Source: Clostridiaceae bacterium (GTDB taxonomy: Bacteria; Bacillota; Clostridia; Saccharofermentanales; Saccharofermentanaceae). Taken from it: a stretch of DNA of 64,000 bases. Position 1 is the first letter of the stretch. Every line of letters begins with the position of its first letter. Location of the stretch: assembly GCA_012729635.1 (NCBI GenBank), contig JAAYCT010000012.1, positions 29,874 to 93,873 on the forward strand, written 5' to 3'. The translations under genes and the position numbers were made by a program. Below are positions 37,030 through 45,406 of this stretch, piece after piece. The notes beneath the pieces were generated by a model. That model searched no databases and was not told the origin of the DNA. It was given only the letters and a program-made list of their open reading frames with translations.

Positions 37030-37965
37030 ATGACGGTTCCGGAAACGGAAACAGCCAATAATAATGGCGGTTCGATGGTTCGGATCAACAATAAAAAGCG
37101 ATTCAAAAAGCTTCGAGAGGCTCTGGCATTCGCGAAATATCTGGTGCCGAGCTTTCTCGGAGTGTCGCTTTTCTTCTTTGGTCCGATGGTGCAAATCGCG
37201 GTCAATTCATTTCAGAAAAGCCCGACAAATCCGGAATTTGTCGGGCTCAGGAACTACGAGAATGTTCTTTCGAACGCCGCTTTTCTGCAGGCGGGCGAGA
37301 ACACGCTGATGTTTTCACTGTTTGCGGTTCCATTGGCCGTCGTACTTTCCCTGATTTTGGCACTTCTTTTGAATTCAAAAATGCCCGGGAAAAGCGTTTT
37401 CAGAAGTATGCTTCTCAACCCGATGATGGTTCCCGTCGCCTCGATCGTCTTGATTTGGCAGGTGCTTTTCAGTTTTACGGGGTCGATTAACACCTATCTC
37501 GGATATTTTGGCATCGATAAGATTGATTGGATGAAGTCGGATTTGAGCCGCATCGTTATCATTTTGCTGTTCTTATGGAAAACACTGGGATATAACATGG
37601 TGCTTTTTCTTGCCGCATTGAATAATGTTCCCCCGGAGTTAATCGACACGTCAAAAATCGACGGAGCGGGGAGCACCCGTCGCTTCTTTTCGATCAGCCT
37701 GGTGTATTTATATCCTACGATTTTCTTTGTCGGGATCATGTCGCTGATCAGTTCCTTTAAAATATTCCGGGAGGTATATCTTTTAACCGGTGATTATCCG
37801 TATTCGTCTCTGTATATGCTTCAGCATTTCATGAACAATAAGTTTCGCCAGCTCGACTATCAGGCTCTTTGTTCGAGTGCGATTGTTATGGCGCTCGTCA
37901 TGATCCTGATCGTCGGAATCCTGTTCCTTGCCGAGTTTAAGCTGGGTAAGGAGGTGGAGGAATAG
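37030..37965 (+). CDS. ABC transporter permease, MalF/UgpA-like
   Basis: The 311-residue membrane protein has six predicted helices and a CUT1-type EAA loop (SKIDGAGSTRRFFSISL) at about residues 215 to 232, which contacts the ATPase. The sugar-type family fits the solute-binding-like lipoproteins next to it. It starts 24 nt after lipoprotein 3 (AATCGGAGGCACGGG before the ATG). No ATPase gene is present in the window, so a shared MsmK/UgpC-type ATPase elsewhere must be used. Confidence 0.9.
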   Translation: MTVPETETANNNGGSMVRINNKKRFKKLREALAFAKYLVPSFLGVSLFFFGPMVQIAVNSFQKSPTNPEFVGLRNYENVLSNAAFLQAGENTLMFSLFAVPLAVVLSLILALLLNSKMPGKSVFRSMLLNPMMVPVASIVLIWQVLFSFTGSINTYLGYFGIDKIDWMKSDLSRIVIILLFLWKTLGYNMVLFLAALNNVPPELIDTSKIDGAGSTRRFFSISLVYLYPTIFFVGIMSLISSFKIFREVYLLTGDYPYSSLYMLQHFMNNKFRQLDYQALCSSAIVMALVMILIVGILFLAEFKLGKEVEE

Positions 37966-37966
37966 G

Positions 37967-39142
37967 ATGCGTGGGGATAAAAAACAAGCAATCAAACCGG
38001 ACCTGGACTTTTTCTCCGCGTTGAGCAGTCTGCCCTCGCCGGAGGCGGATAAACCGGAAGAAAAGAACCTCGCGGATGAGCTCCTGACCGTTGCCGTCCC
38101 GGAAGAATCCGTGGCGGAAAAAAACGATACCGTTCCGTTTGTTCCGGCAACCGAAGAGGTTTTTGCCGGAACGGATGAGGAAACAACAATCTTCGAGGAA
38201 CTGAACGAGAGCGCGGAAAAGAAGCATAAATTCGGCCGTTTTGCCGCGATGAACCGAAACCGGATCACAAACCGGATTGTCATCGGCATTTTTTTCGTGA
38301 TTGTATTGATAACGGCCATCCTCGCGCTTCTCCCGATTGTTTTGACTATTCTAAACTCGTTCATGTCTTCCGCGGAAATCCGGAATCATTACAGCGCGAT
38401 ATACGAAAGTCTATCGGGTTACACCGGAGATAAAAGTCGCTTTGTCGCGAACCCGGAACTGCGATTCATACCGGATATGGTCAGCGTGGATCAATACGCC
38501 ACCTTGCTTTTCAAGACACCGAACTATCTCTTGAAGTTCTGGAATTCGGTTTTTCTGGTCGTTCCCATTGTCGTCGGACAGATGGCGGTCGGCTCGCTTG
38601 CGGCTTTTGCGTTTGCGCGGTACCGGAAGAAATGGTTTGAGATTATTTTCTTTTCGTACATCATCCTCATGCTGATGCCGCATCAGGTGACGCTCGTACC
38701 GAATCTTTTTATCGCGGACTCGCTGGGGATATTGGACTCCTGGTGGGCGATCATTCTGCCCGGTATTTTTTCGACATTCAGCGTCTTTTTGCTCAGTAAG
38801 TATATGCGACAGATACCGACGTCGTATATTGAGGCGGCCAAACTGGACGGCGCCGGTGAATGGCATATTTTCTGGAGCATATGTCTTCCCATGTGTAAAA
38901 GCGCGCTGTATGCTATGAGTATTCTCTTGTTCATAGATTATTGGAACATGGTCGAACAGCCTCTATTGATGCTCAAAAATACCGATCTTTATCCGATGTC
39001 GGTATTTCTGTCACAAATCAATCAAAAGGAGCTCGGGGTGGCGTTTGCGGCATCGACGATCTTTATGATCCCGCCGCTCCTGATGTTTTTCAACGGAGAG
39101 GAATACCTGATCGAAGGAATATCCCGCTCCGGAATTAAGTGA
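37967..39142 (+). CDS. ABC transporter permease, MalG/UgpE-like, with acidic N-terminal extension
   Basis: The 391-residue product pairs with the upstream permease. A normal CUT1 permease core (about residues 100 to 391; EAA loop IEAAKLDGAGEWHIFWSICLP) is preceded by about 90 residues rich in Glu, Asp, Pro and Ala, predicted cytoplasmic. Its loop at about residues 135 to 185 is also longer than usual. The start is ATG 37967, right behind GGTGGAGGAATAGG and 1 nt past the previous stop. Confidence 0.88.
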   Translation: MRGDKKQAIKPDLDFFSALSSLPSPEADKPEEKNLADELLTVAVPEESVAEKNDTVPFVPATEEVFAGTDEETTIFEELNESAEKKHKFGRFAAMNRNRITNRIVIGIFFVIVLITAILALLPIVLTILNSFMSSAEIRNHYSAIYESLSGYTGDKSRFVANPELRFIPDMVSVDQYATLLFKTPNYLLKFWNSVFLVVPIVVGQMAVGSLAAFAFARYRKKWFEIIFFSYIILMLMPHQVTLVPNLFIADSLGILDSWWAIILPGIFSTFSVFLLSKYMRQIPTSYIEAAKLDGAGEWHIFWSICLPMCKSALYAMSILLFIDYWNMVEQPLLMLKNTDLYPMSVFLSQINQKELGVAFAASTIFMIPPLLMFFNGEEYLIEGISRSGIK

Positions 39143-39197
39143 ATGTGCCGACAGGCGAAGAAGAATCGTAGTATGATCCGACGGGAGGATGGAGTAC

Positions 39198-41024
39198 ATG
39201 GAAAATACAGGAGTTCAACAGAAAACCGGCAAGCGTAAGTGGGTGATTACAGCCGCGGCGGGTTTTCTGGTTATCATTTTTCTGCTTACGTTTTTTTCAA
39301 ACACGGTCATGAATTACTCGCTCCCGAAGGTTTCGGCGCAATATCCTTCCTACGGAACGATTTCGACGAGCAACCGTGCCAGCGGATTGATTGAAGCGAC
39401 TCGGAAAGAGCCGGTGAAAGCTTTTGACAACCGCGTCGTGGAGGCGGTCTTTGTGTATGAATATAACGAAGTAATGGCAGGAGATGTTCTTCTTACATTG
39501 AAGCCGCAAACGGAATCCGATGAGCTTACGAGCTATAAAACTCAGCTTGAGCAGATTGAGCTGGAGCGTTATTACGAAAGTCTGCTTCCCGTCAACCCGC
39601 CGGATTACACCTACCTCGAAGACGCCATTGATATGGCATCGGATAATCTTAAAACCGCAAACACGGATCTTTCCAACGCGCAAAACAAGGAAACAATCAT
39701 CGCGAACGCACAAACGACCATTACACAATCCGGTGCGGCGATTGTTCAATTGACAGCCGAAATCGATGCGCTGTCCTCCGTGATTGCTCAGTTACGACTG
39801 GATCTCTCCGAAATGGAATATGAGCGGGATCAGGAAATTTTAGTTCTGGAGCAGAATTGCGCCGCCGCCGTCGCCGCGCTTGAGGATGATCGTGACGACG
39901 AATTGGAGATTTTGTATCAGGAGCTGGCGGTTGCGCAGGCCGCGCTGGATGCGGTTCCCGATGGAGATGATAACAGCGCGGAATTAGCCGAGGTCAATCG
40001 GATCCAGAACGAAATCATATCGGTTACCGACCAGTATGAGGCGGATATCCATGCGGTTAACTCCGCATGCCAGACCGGCATTGATGCGGTTAACGCATAT
40101 TACGACCCCGGAATAGATCAACTGAACTCGGATATTGCCGAACTCGAAGGACAATTAAGCGAAAAATCGACTCAACTCGTAACGGAGCAGGATAAGCTGG
40201 AACGGGCACAGCAAAAATTGGCGGAGGCGGAGATGTATCTGACCGTTGCCGACGCCGAGAAAGCCGTCACTCGAGCGCAAAAAGCGCTCGCAGATGCGAA
40301 GAAAGCGTTATCGGACCAGAAAAAAATAGATGCGGTCGAAGCGGAAAGAAAGAAGCGCGCCCGTCAGGAAGAGGATAAGTTAATCCAGGATCTTAAGGAT
40401 AAGATCAAAGTCTTGGAAGACAATATGAAAATTACCGAAATCCGGGCTCCGATCAGCGGAATGACGACGGGATTTTCTGTTTCCCCGGGCGAAGAAATCA
40501 TGAAAGACCAGGTCCTCGGAATTATTATTGACCGGAGCGGAGGCTATTCGGCGGACTTTGTTTTTTCGGCGCAACAGGCCCGTATGATTTATATCGGGAT
40601 GGAAATGAGCGTGAGCTTCAACGCCGCGGACCGCGTCTTTGTTACCCGCATTCGCCCGGATCCGAACGATCCGAGAAACTCCCGGATCGTATCGACGATT
40701 GTCGAGGGTGAATATCTCTGGGAGGGCAACTCCATCGAGGTGAGGTTTGATGACTACAGCCAAGCCTTTGAGTGTTTGGTCCCGAACAGCTCGATTATGG
40801 AGGACGGAACCGGGAAATTTGTGTATGTTCTCGACGAGAAAAAGGGACCGCTCGGCGAGAAGTACACAGCGCTTAAGGTTAATGTGGAGGTGCTTGCGAC
40901 GGACGGGAAAATGTCCGCGCTTGATCCGTCGGTCATTCAGTACAGAAGAATTATCACCCGAAGCGAGAAACCGATCGCAAACGGAGTCCAGGTACGACTC
41001 GAGTATTTCCAGCAGGAGGGATAA
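39198..41024 (+). CDS. HlyD/MacA-like membrane fusion protein with a very long coiled coil
   Basis: The 608-residue product has a membrane anchor at about residues 16 to 36, a short lipoyl-like segment (TISTSNRASGLIEATRKE, then VFVYEYNEVMAGDVLLTL), and about 280 residues of alpha-helical heptad sequence, rich in Gln, Glu and Ala, from residue 100 to about 415. The second lipoyl-like half (TEIRAPISGMTTGFSVSPGEEI) and a beta-barrel domain close it. This layout is that of efflux-pump adaptors, though the coil is unusually long. ATG 39198 is preferred over 39189 because GGGAGG sits at 9 nt. Confidence 0.85.
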   Translation: MENTGVQQKTGKRKWVITAAAGFLVIIFLLTFFSNTVMNYSLPKVSAQYPSYGTISTSNRASGLIEATRKEPVKAFDNRVVEAVFVYEYNEVMAGDVLLTLKPQTESDELTSYKTQLEQIELERYYESLLPVNPPDYTYLEDAIDMASDNLKTANTDLSNAQNKETIIANAQTTITQSGAAIVQLTAEIDALSSVIAQLRLDLSEMEYERDQEILVLEQNCAAAVAALEDDRDDELEILYQELAVAQAALDAVPDGDDNSAELAEVNRIQNEIISVTDQYEADIHAVNSACQTGIDAVNAYYDPGIDQLNSDIAELEGQLSEKSTQLVTEQDKLERAQQKLAEAEMYLTVADAEKAVTRAQKALADAKKALSDQKKIDAVEAERKKRARQEEDKLIQDLKDKIKVLEDNMKITEIRAPISGMTTGFSVSPGEEIMKDQVLGIIIDRSGGYSADFVFSAQQARMIYIGMEMSVSFNAADRVFVTRIRPDPNDPRNSRIVSTIVEGEYLWEGNSIEVRFDDYSQAFECLVPNSSIMEDGTGKFVYVLDEKKGPLGEKYTALKVNVEVLATDGKMSALDPSVIQYRRIITRSEKPIANGVQVRLEYFQQEG

Positions 41025-41027
41025 ACC

Positions 41028-42308
41028 TTGGGATGTAAGGATTTTTGGATCCGGTTTCTCACCGGCCTTCGGGATCATGTTCTTGGCTTCTTTCGGATGC
41101 TTTTTCGCAGGTTGCCGTTCGTTCTGGCCGCCTTGGCACTGCTCGGAATTCTGTTGTCGACTGTTTTTATCGCGCGAGCGAAGGAGTCGCAGTTTGATCA
41201 ATATGCGGCGGAACGTTGGGGAGCCGAAACAAAAATCCATTACCGCCAGGTCAGTGTGATCGGCCGCGGCCAACCTCAGCCGTACGGTGCGCCCGACCTC
41301 TTTATCGACGCCGAGACCAGCATGAACAAAAGCACCGTAATCGAAATACGAACCACCTTGGAAAATTTCATCACTTCTTCGGGAAACGAAAAGACCGAAG
41401 CGGATAAGCAAGACACGGAAAGATCCGGAAGGATTTGGGCAGATGCGTATTATGCCGAGGCGAGAGCATCGATCCGGGTCACGAAAAACGGTGAGGAGAC
41501 CGGAGTCGGTACCGAGGCCGATCTGATCGGGGTTGCCGGAAGCTATTACCTTTTTCATCCGCGAAGGATACTGGAGGGGAGTTTTCTTTCCGAAGAGATC
41601 ATCGACCGTCAGTCCGTCGTATTGAATGAACAGCTGGCATGGCTCCTGTTTCGTTCCAATCAGATCCAGGACGAAAGCGTGATGATCGGTTCAAGGATAT
41701 ATACCGTTGTCGGCGTCGTACGTGAACCCGACGCTAAAACAGATCGGGCGGCCGGTTTCGATCGTCCGTGTGCCTATATCTATTTTGACGAACTCGCATT
41801 TTTAAGCAAACCGGAGAGCAATTCCTATGGTAATGAATTCGAATCGGAATATCCGTCCGCGCCGATCGTTGCCGATTCGCAGAATCTTTCCATCCTCTGC
41901 TACGAGGCGGTGCTTCCCGATCCGATCGACGGAATCGCACTGAACGATTTAAAGAGCTCCTTACAGACATATTCCCCGAGCGAGGAAAATTTTGCATTTA
42001 TCAATCACACCGGGCGGTTCGGTCTTCTTCGGATCATCGGAGAGCTTTTCCCGATCGGAGGAGAGATTCCGTCGCTTTCGAATTTTTCTTATCCGCCGGG
42101 CGAGCTTTCCGCACAAATGACGGAGCGAATCATCCGGGTCTGGTGGGTTGTTTTTTTCACATGCCTCGTTCTATTCATCATATCTCTTCTGGCCGTGGTT
42201 CTTACCTTGCGAAAAGGAATACCGAAGCGTAGCATAAAGAATTCAACATCCGATGAGCCGTCGATAACAAGCGGAGAAAAAGACGTGATTAAGGTTCGAA
42301 GGGTATAA
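41028..42308 (+). CDS. MacB-like periplasmic-domain protein with only two membrane segments
   Basis: The 426-residue product has one membrane helix near residues 26 to 48 and one near 370 to 395. Between them is a large outside domain with the MacB_PCD pattern (SFLSEEIIDRQSVVLNEQLA, then YTVVGVVREPDAK). MacB/FtsX permeases have four helices, so this copy is reduced and no ATPase is next to it. It follows the HlyD-like adaptor by 3 nt and begins with TTG at 41028, 7 nt after AGGAGGG. It may work with the adaptor, but the mechanism is unclear. Confidence 0.7.
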   Translation: MGCKDFWIRFLTGLRDHVLGFFRMLFRRLPFVLAALALLGILLSTVFIARAKESQFDQYAAERWGAETKIHYRQVSVIGRGQPQPYGAPDLFIDAETSMNKSTVIEIRTTLENFITSSGNEKTEADKQDTERSGRIWADAYYAEARASIRVTKNGEETGVGTEADLIGVAGSYYLFHPRRILEGSFLSEEIIDRQSVVLNEQLAWLLFRSNQIQDESVMIGSRIYTVVGVVREPDAKTDRAAGFDRPCAYIYFDELAFLSKPESNSYGNEFESEYPSAPIVADSQNLSILCYEAVLPDPIDGIALNDLKSSLQTYSPSEENFAFINHTGRFGLLRIIGELFPIGGEIPSLSNFSYPPGELSAQMTERIIRVWWVVFFTCLVLFIISLLAVVLTLRKGIPKRSIKNSTSDEPSITSGEKDVIKVRRV

Positions 42309-42346
42309 TGACATCGGAAGCCGTTCTGACGTTTATCGTCGAAGGC

Positions 42347-42371
42347 ATCGCTTTCGGCGATCCGTTTTTTA
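42347..42371 (+). terminator. Weak terminator or attenuator before apbE
   Basis: ATCGC-TTTCG-GCGAT is a 5-bp stem followed by CCGTTTTTT. A second small hairpin, GACG-TTTAT-CGTC, lies just upstream. A TATAAT at 42304-42309 overlaps the previous stop and might be an apbE promoter, in which case this hairpin would be in the leader. Confidence 0.35.
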
Positions 42372-42399
42372 GACAATAAAGACGCGGGAGGAAGAAGGA

Positions 42400-43473
42400 T
42401 TGAAAAACCCGGCCGGCCTTCAACGGGATCGAATAAGAAAAGGGATGGCAGCGATTGTCGTGGTCGCTTTCTTCCTTTTTTTTCCGGCCTCCTGTTCCGG
42501 ACTTAAGAAGGAAACCGACGCGACCGAGGCGAAAGAAGAAATATTTGCGATGAATACGTATATGCGTATTGAGGTGCGCGGACGAGAGGCAAAGGAAGCG
42601 GTGAACGCCGGCGTAAAAGAAATATATCGTCTGGAGAATCTGCTCTCGCGCTCGATCCCGGAAAGCGAGATTTTTGCCGTGAACTCCGCTGCGGGCGAAG
42701 AATATACGACGGTATCCGCGGAAACGTTTCAGGTGATTTCAATTTCGTTGTTATATTCAGAGATGACCGATGGGTGTTTTGATGTTACCGTCGCGCCGTT
42801 GATGGATTTGTGGGGGTTTTCAAGCGGCGATTACCGCGTCCCGAATCCGTCGGAGATCGATGACGTTATGTCTTCGGTCGGTTATGAAATGGTTCGGATC
42901 GAAGAAGATTCCGGCCGGGTTATGCTCGAAAAAAAGGGGATGAGTATGGATCTCGGAGCCGTCACGAAAGGATATGCGGGAGATCGTGTTCTTGCGGTTA
43001 TTCAACAATACGATATCGAGTCCGCGTTAATCAATCTCGGTGGCAATGTGACGGTTTTCGGAAAAAAGAAAACAGGGGCTCCGTATCATGTCGCGATTGC
43101 GGATCCGGAGAATCGCGGAGAATATTTGGGCGTTCTTGCGGCAGAGAATCAGAGTATCGTTACATCGGGCGGATATGAGCGTTTTTTTGAATCGGACGGC
43201 AAGGTATACATTCATATTATGGATCCGGAAACCGGACGACCGGCTGAAACCGATCTGCTTTCGGTGAGCGTGATCGATGCGGACGGAATCAAATGTGATA
43301 TTCTATCGACCGCGCTTTTCGTTATGGGCAAGGATGCGGCAATCGGGTTTTGGAGAGAAAATCCGGATTTCGGAATGATTCTTTCGGATTCTTCGGGGAC
43401 GCTTTTTGTCAGCCAAAATATCAAAGAGGAGTTTTCCGTCGCGGACGGAAAGAGTGTCGTCTATTTTGAGTAA
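42400..43473 (+). CDS. apbE: FAD:protein FMN transferase
   Basis: ApbE attaches FMN through a phosphoester bond to Thr or Ser of exported redox proteins. The 357-residue lipoprotein (lipobox PASC near residue 31) contains the family motifs DLGAVTKGYAGD, INLGGN, IMDPETGRP and DILSTALFVMG. TTG 42400 is chosen since GGGAGGAAGAAGG lies just before it. It leads an operon with a NusG domain II protein and a Gx transporter. No target protein with the DxxSGAT-type flavinylation motif is apparent in the window. Confidence 0.9.
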   Translation: MKNPAGLQRDRIRKGMAAIVVVAFFLFFPASCSGLKKETDATEAKEEIFAMNTYMRIEVRGREAKEAVNAGVKEIYRLENLLSRSIPESEIFAVNSAAGEEYTTVSAETFQVISISLLYSEMTDGCFDVTVAPLMDLWGFSSGDYRVPNPSEIDDVMSSVGYEMVRIEEDSGRVMLEKKGMSMDLGAVTKGYAGDRVLAVIQQYDIESALINLGGNVTVFGKKKTGAPYHVAIADPENRGEYLGVLAAENQSIVTSGGYERFFESDGKVYIHIMDPETGRPAETDLLSVSVIDADGIKCDILSTALFVMGKDAAIGFWRENPDFGMILSDSSGTLFVSQNIKEEFSVADGKSVVYFE

Positions 43474-43975
43474 AGAAAACGGAAACGATGGAAATGCGCC
43501 GAAAGCGGTCGACCGCGATCCGGCCGGAGCCGAGGCGCGGGGATCGGATTTCTCTCCGAGACTTTCCTTCGGCGTGCCGGACTTTCTCTTGATTATTGTG
43601 TTGGTTATGGCGGGACTGATTCCCTTTGTTTTCGGTACTCTTCGCGCAACGAAAGAGTCGGATTTCGAAAAGGTTGCCATCCTTACCGTGGCGGGGCAAG
43701 AAGTTTGGCGATGCCCGGTCGGCAACGGAAGCGAGCCCTCCGAATTTACCTATTCGTCTCAAGAAGGAATTTTGATTGTCCGTGCGGATAAAAGCGGAGC
43801 ATGGGTTGCTCATTCGGATTGCCCCGATCAGATATGCGTCCGGACCGGAAAAATTTCACGGGCGGGGCAGATATCCGTGTGTATCCCCTTTCGGGCGGTC
43901 TTACGTATCGAAGCGACGAATCCGATATCGGACGCCTGGATTCATCCGGATGGGATCGATGCGGTTTCCGAATAA
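43466..43975 (+). CDS. NusG domain II-containing protein
   Basis: The product (about 169 residues from the TTG chosen) has a membrane segment at about residues 36 to 56 and a C-terminal domain with HSDCPDQICVRTGKIS and ISVCIPFRAVLRIE, the hallmark of PF07009 (NusG domain II) proteins. The domain's cysteines CPDQIC are conserved in the family. Genes for it commonly sit by apbE and a Gx transporter in Firmicutes. The start is uncertain: TTG 43466 overlaps the apbE end by 8 bp; earlier starts such as TTG 43406 are also open. Confidence 0.75.
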   Translation: MSKENGNDGNAPKAVDRDPAGAEARGSDFSPRLSFGVPDFLLIIVLVMAGLIPFVFGTLRATKESDFEKVAILTVAGQEVWRCPVGNGSEPSEFTYSSQEGILIVRADKSGAWVAHSDCPDQICVRTGKISRAGQISVCIPFRAVLRIEATNPISDAWIHPDGIDAVSE

Positions 43976-43986
43976 GTGGAGGGAGC

Positions 43987-44508
43987 ATGAACGGTAAAAC
44001 CAGGCGATTGACCTTATGGGGACTGATGACCGCAATTTCGCTTGCGCTTTCCGTGGCCGAATCGGCCATTGTTCCCGCCGCGTTGTTCCCTGTGCCGGGA
44101 TTTCGACTGGGCTTTGCCAACATCGCGATATTGATTTCGGTGTATATCTTCGGAGCGTTTCCGTCGATCGGTATTGTTCTGATACGCACGCTTTCCGTCT
44201 TCGCCTTTTCGGGCAATCCTACTGTGTTTCTTTTTTCTTTATGCGGCGGATTGGCAGCCGTATCGGTGATGCTCGCGCTTCACCGGATTCGCCGCTTTTC
44301 GATTTTCGGAGTCAGTGCGGGTGGAGCCGCCGCGCATTCCGTCGGACAAATAGCCGTCGCGATCCCCATCGCGGGAAATGTCTCGGTCATCGGATATTTG
44401 CCGGCATTGCTTTGGGCGTCGATCGCAGCCGGACTGCTGATTGCCTTGATTTCCGTGCCGGTCTATCGTGCGGTGGTCACGTTTTTTCGCTTTCGTCCGG
44501 GTCAGTGA
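43987..44508 (+). CDS. Gx transporter / heptaprenyl diphosphate synthase component I-like membrane protein
   Basis: The 173-residue product is a small integral membrane protein with five or six helices. The segment PVPGFRLGFANI in the second helix matches the PF07456 family, named for heptaprenyl diphosphate synthase component I or Gx transporters, probably an S-component-like carrier. AGTGGAGGGAGC precedes the ATG. It completes the apbE / NusG-II trio, which suggests a role in flavin or quinone supply for electron transfer. The annotated biochemical role is uncertain. Confidence 0.78.
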   Translation: MNGKTRRLTLWGLMTAISLALSVAESAIVPAALFPVPGFRLGFANIAILISVYIFGAFPSIGIVLIRTLSVFAFSGNPTVFLFSLCGGLAAVSVMLALHRIRRFSIFGVSAGGAAAHSVGQIAVAIPIAGNVSVIGYLPALLWASIAAGLLIALISVPVYRAVVTFFRFRPGQ

Positions 44509-44587
44509 TCGGTCCGTTAAAAAAATCGCTGTTGTGATAAAATAATAAGGTAGCCCGAATGAGTTTTCGCCGATACGCGAGGGTGAT

Positions 44588-45400
44588 ATGAAGCAACCGG
44601 ACAACCCCTTCTGGCCGAAAAAAAGCATTTTAAATCCTGCCGAACCCAAAGAACCGTATGTTCCGGTTCGTTGCGTTCGCGGTACCTTGACACGCGAGGA
44701 GCAACGATCGCTGGACCGGATCGCAGTCAAGAAATTTCAGATTCCGCTGATGACCCTGATGGAACACGCGGGTCTGGCCGTCGCCGATATCGCGTCATAT
44801 GTCGCCGGTGCGACCACAACTCCGATACATATTTTCGCCGGGCGCGGGAATAACGGCGGCGATGCGTATGTGTGTGCGAGACTTTTGCATGCCCGGGGCT
44901 TTTCGACGACCGTGTGGGACTGTTTCCCGGGCGTCGAGCATTCCGGAGCGGTACGAACCATGCGCGATGTCGCTCAAAACTTGGGGATCCGGATTCTTCC
45001 GGCCGAGGAGTTCAATCCGCAAGGATTCGGAAGCGGTGTATCCAGAATGATTGATGATAAAATGTCCGGCATTCCCTGTGTTGCCATCGACGGGATCCTC
45101 GGAACCGGATATGAGATTTCCCGGCCTCTTCCGCCGAATCTGAGCAGGATTACCGCCAAAATCGAGGAGTCACACCGAAGGGGCGCACGAGTCGTTTCCA
45201 TCGATATTCCGACGGGGGTCGATTCGGACACTGCGGAGGTCGATCCGCATGCCGTCATGGCCGACTGTACCGTTACGTTTATTCTGCCGAAGCAGGGCAT
45301 GACTCGCGGTAAGGGCCGGGAACATTCCGGTCAGATACGGATCTTTTCGCTCGGATTACCGATTAATTTTGCGGACCTGGCATTGGGACCGCCGAGGTGA
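44588..45400 (+). CDS. nnrE: NAD(P)H-hydrate epimerase (YjeF N-terminal domain)
   Basis: The enzyme converts the R form of damaged NAD(P)H hydrate to S for repair. The 270 residues carry a 30-residue N-terminal extension and then the YjeF-N domain with GRGNNGGDAYVCARLL, GILGTG and SIDIPTGVDSDTA. The dehydratase domain usually fused in bacteria is absent, so a partner encoded elsewhere is needed. GCGAGGGTGAT precedes the ATG and ldhA follows 7 nt after the stop. Confidence 0.88.
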   Translation: MKQPDNPFWPKKSILNPAEPKEPYVPVRCVRGTLTREEQRSLDRIAVKKFQIPLMTLMEHAGLAVADIASYVAGATTTPIHIFAGRGNNGGDAYVCARLLHARGFSTTVWDCFPGVEHSGAVRTMRDVAQNLGIRILPAEEFNPQGFGSGVSRMIDDKMSGIPCVAIDGILGTGYEISRPLPPNLSRITAKIEESHRRGARVVSIDIPTGVDSDTAEVDPHAVMADCTVTFILPKQGMTRGKGREHSGQIRIFSLGLPINFADLALGPPR

Positions 45401-45406
45401 GAATCA

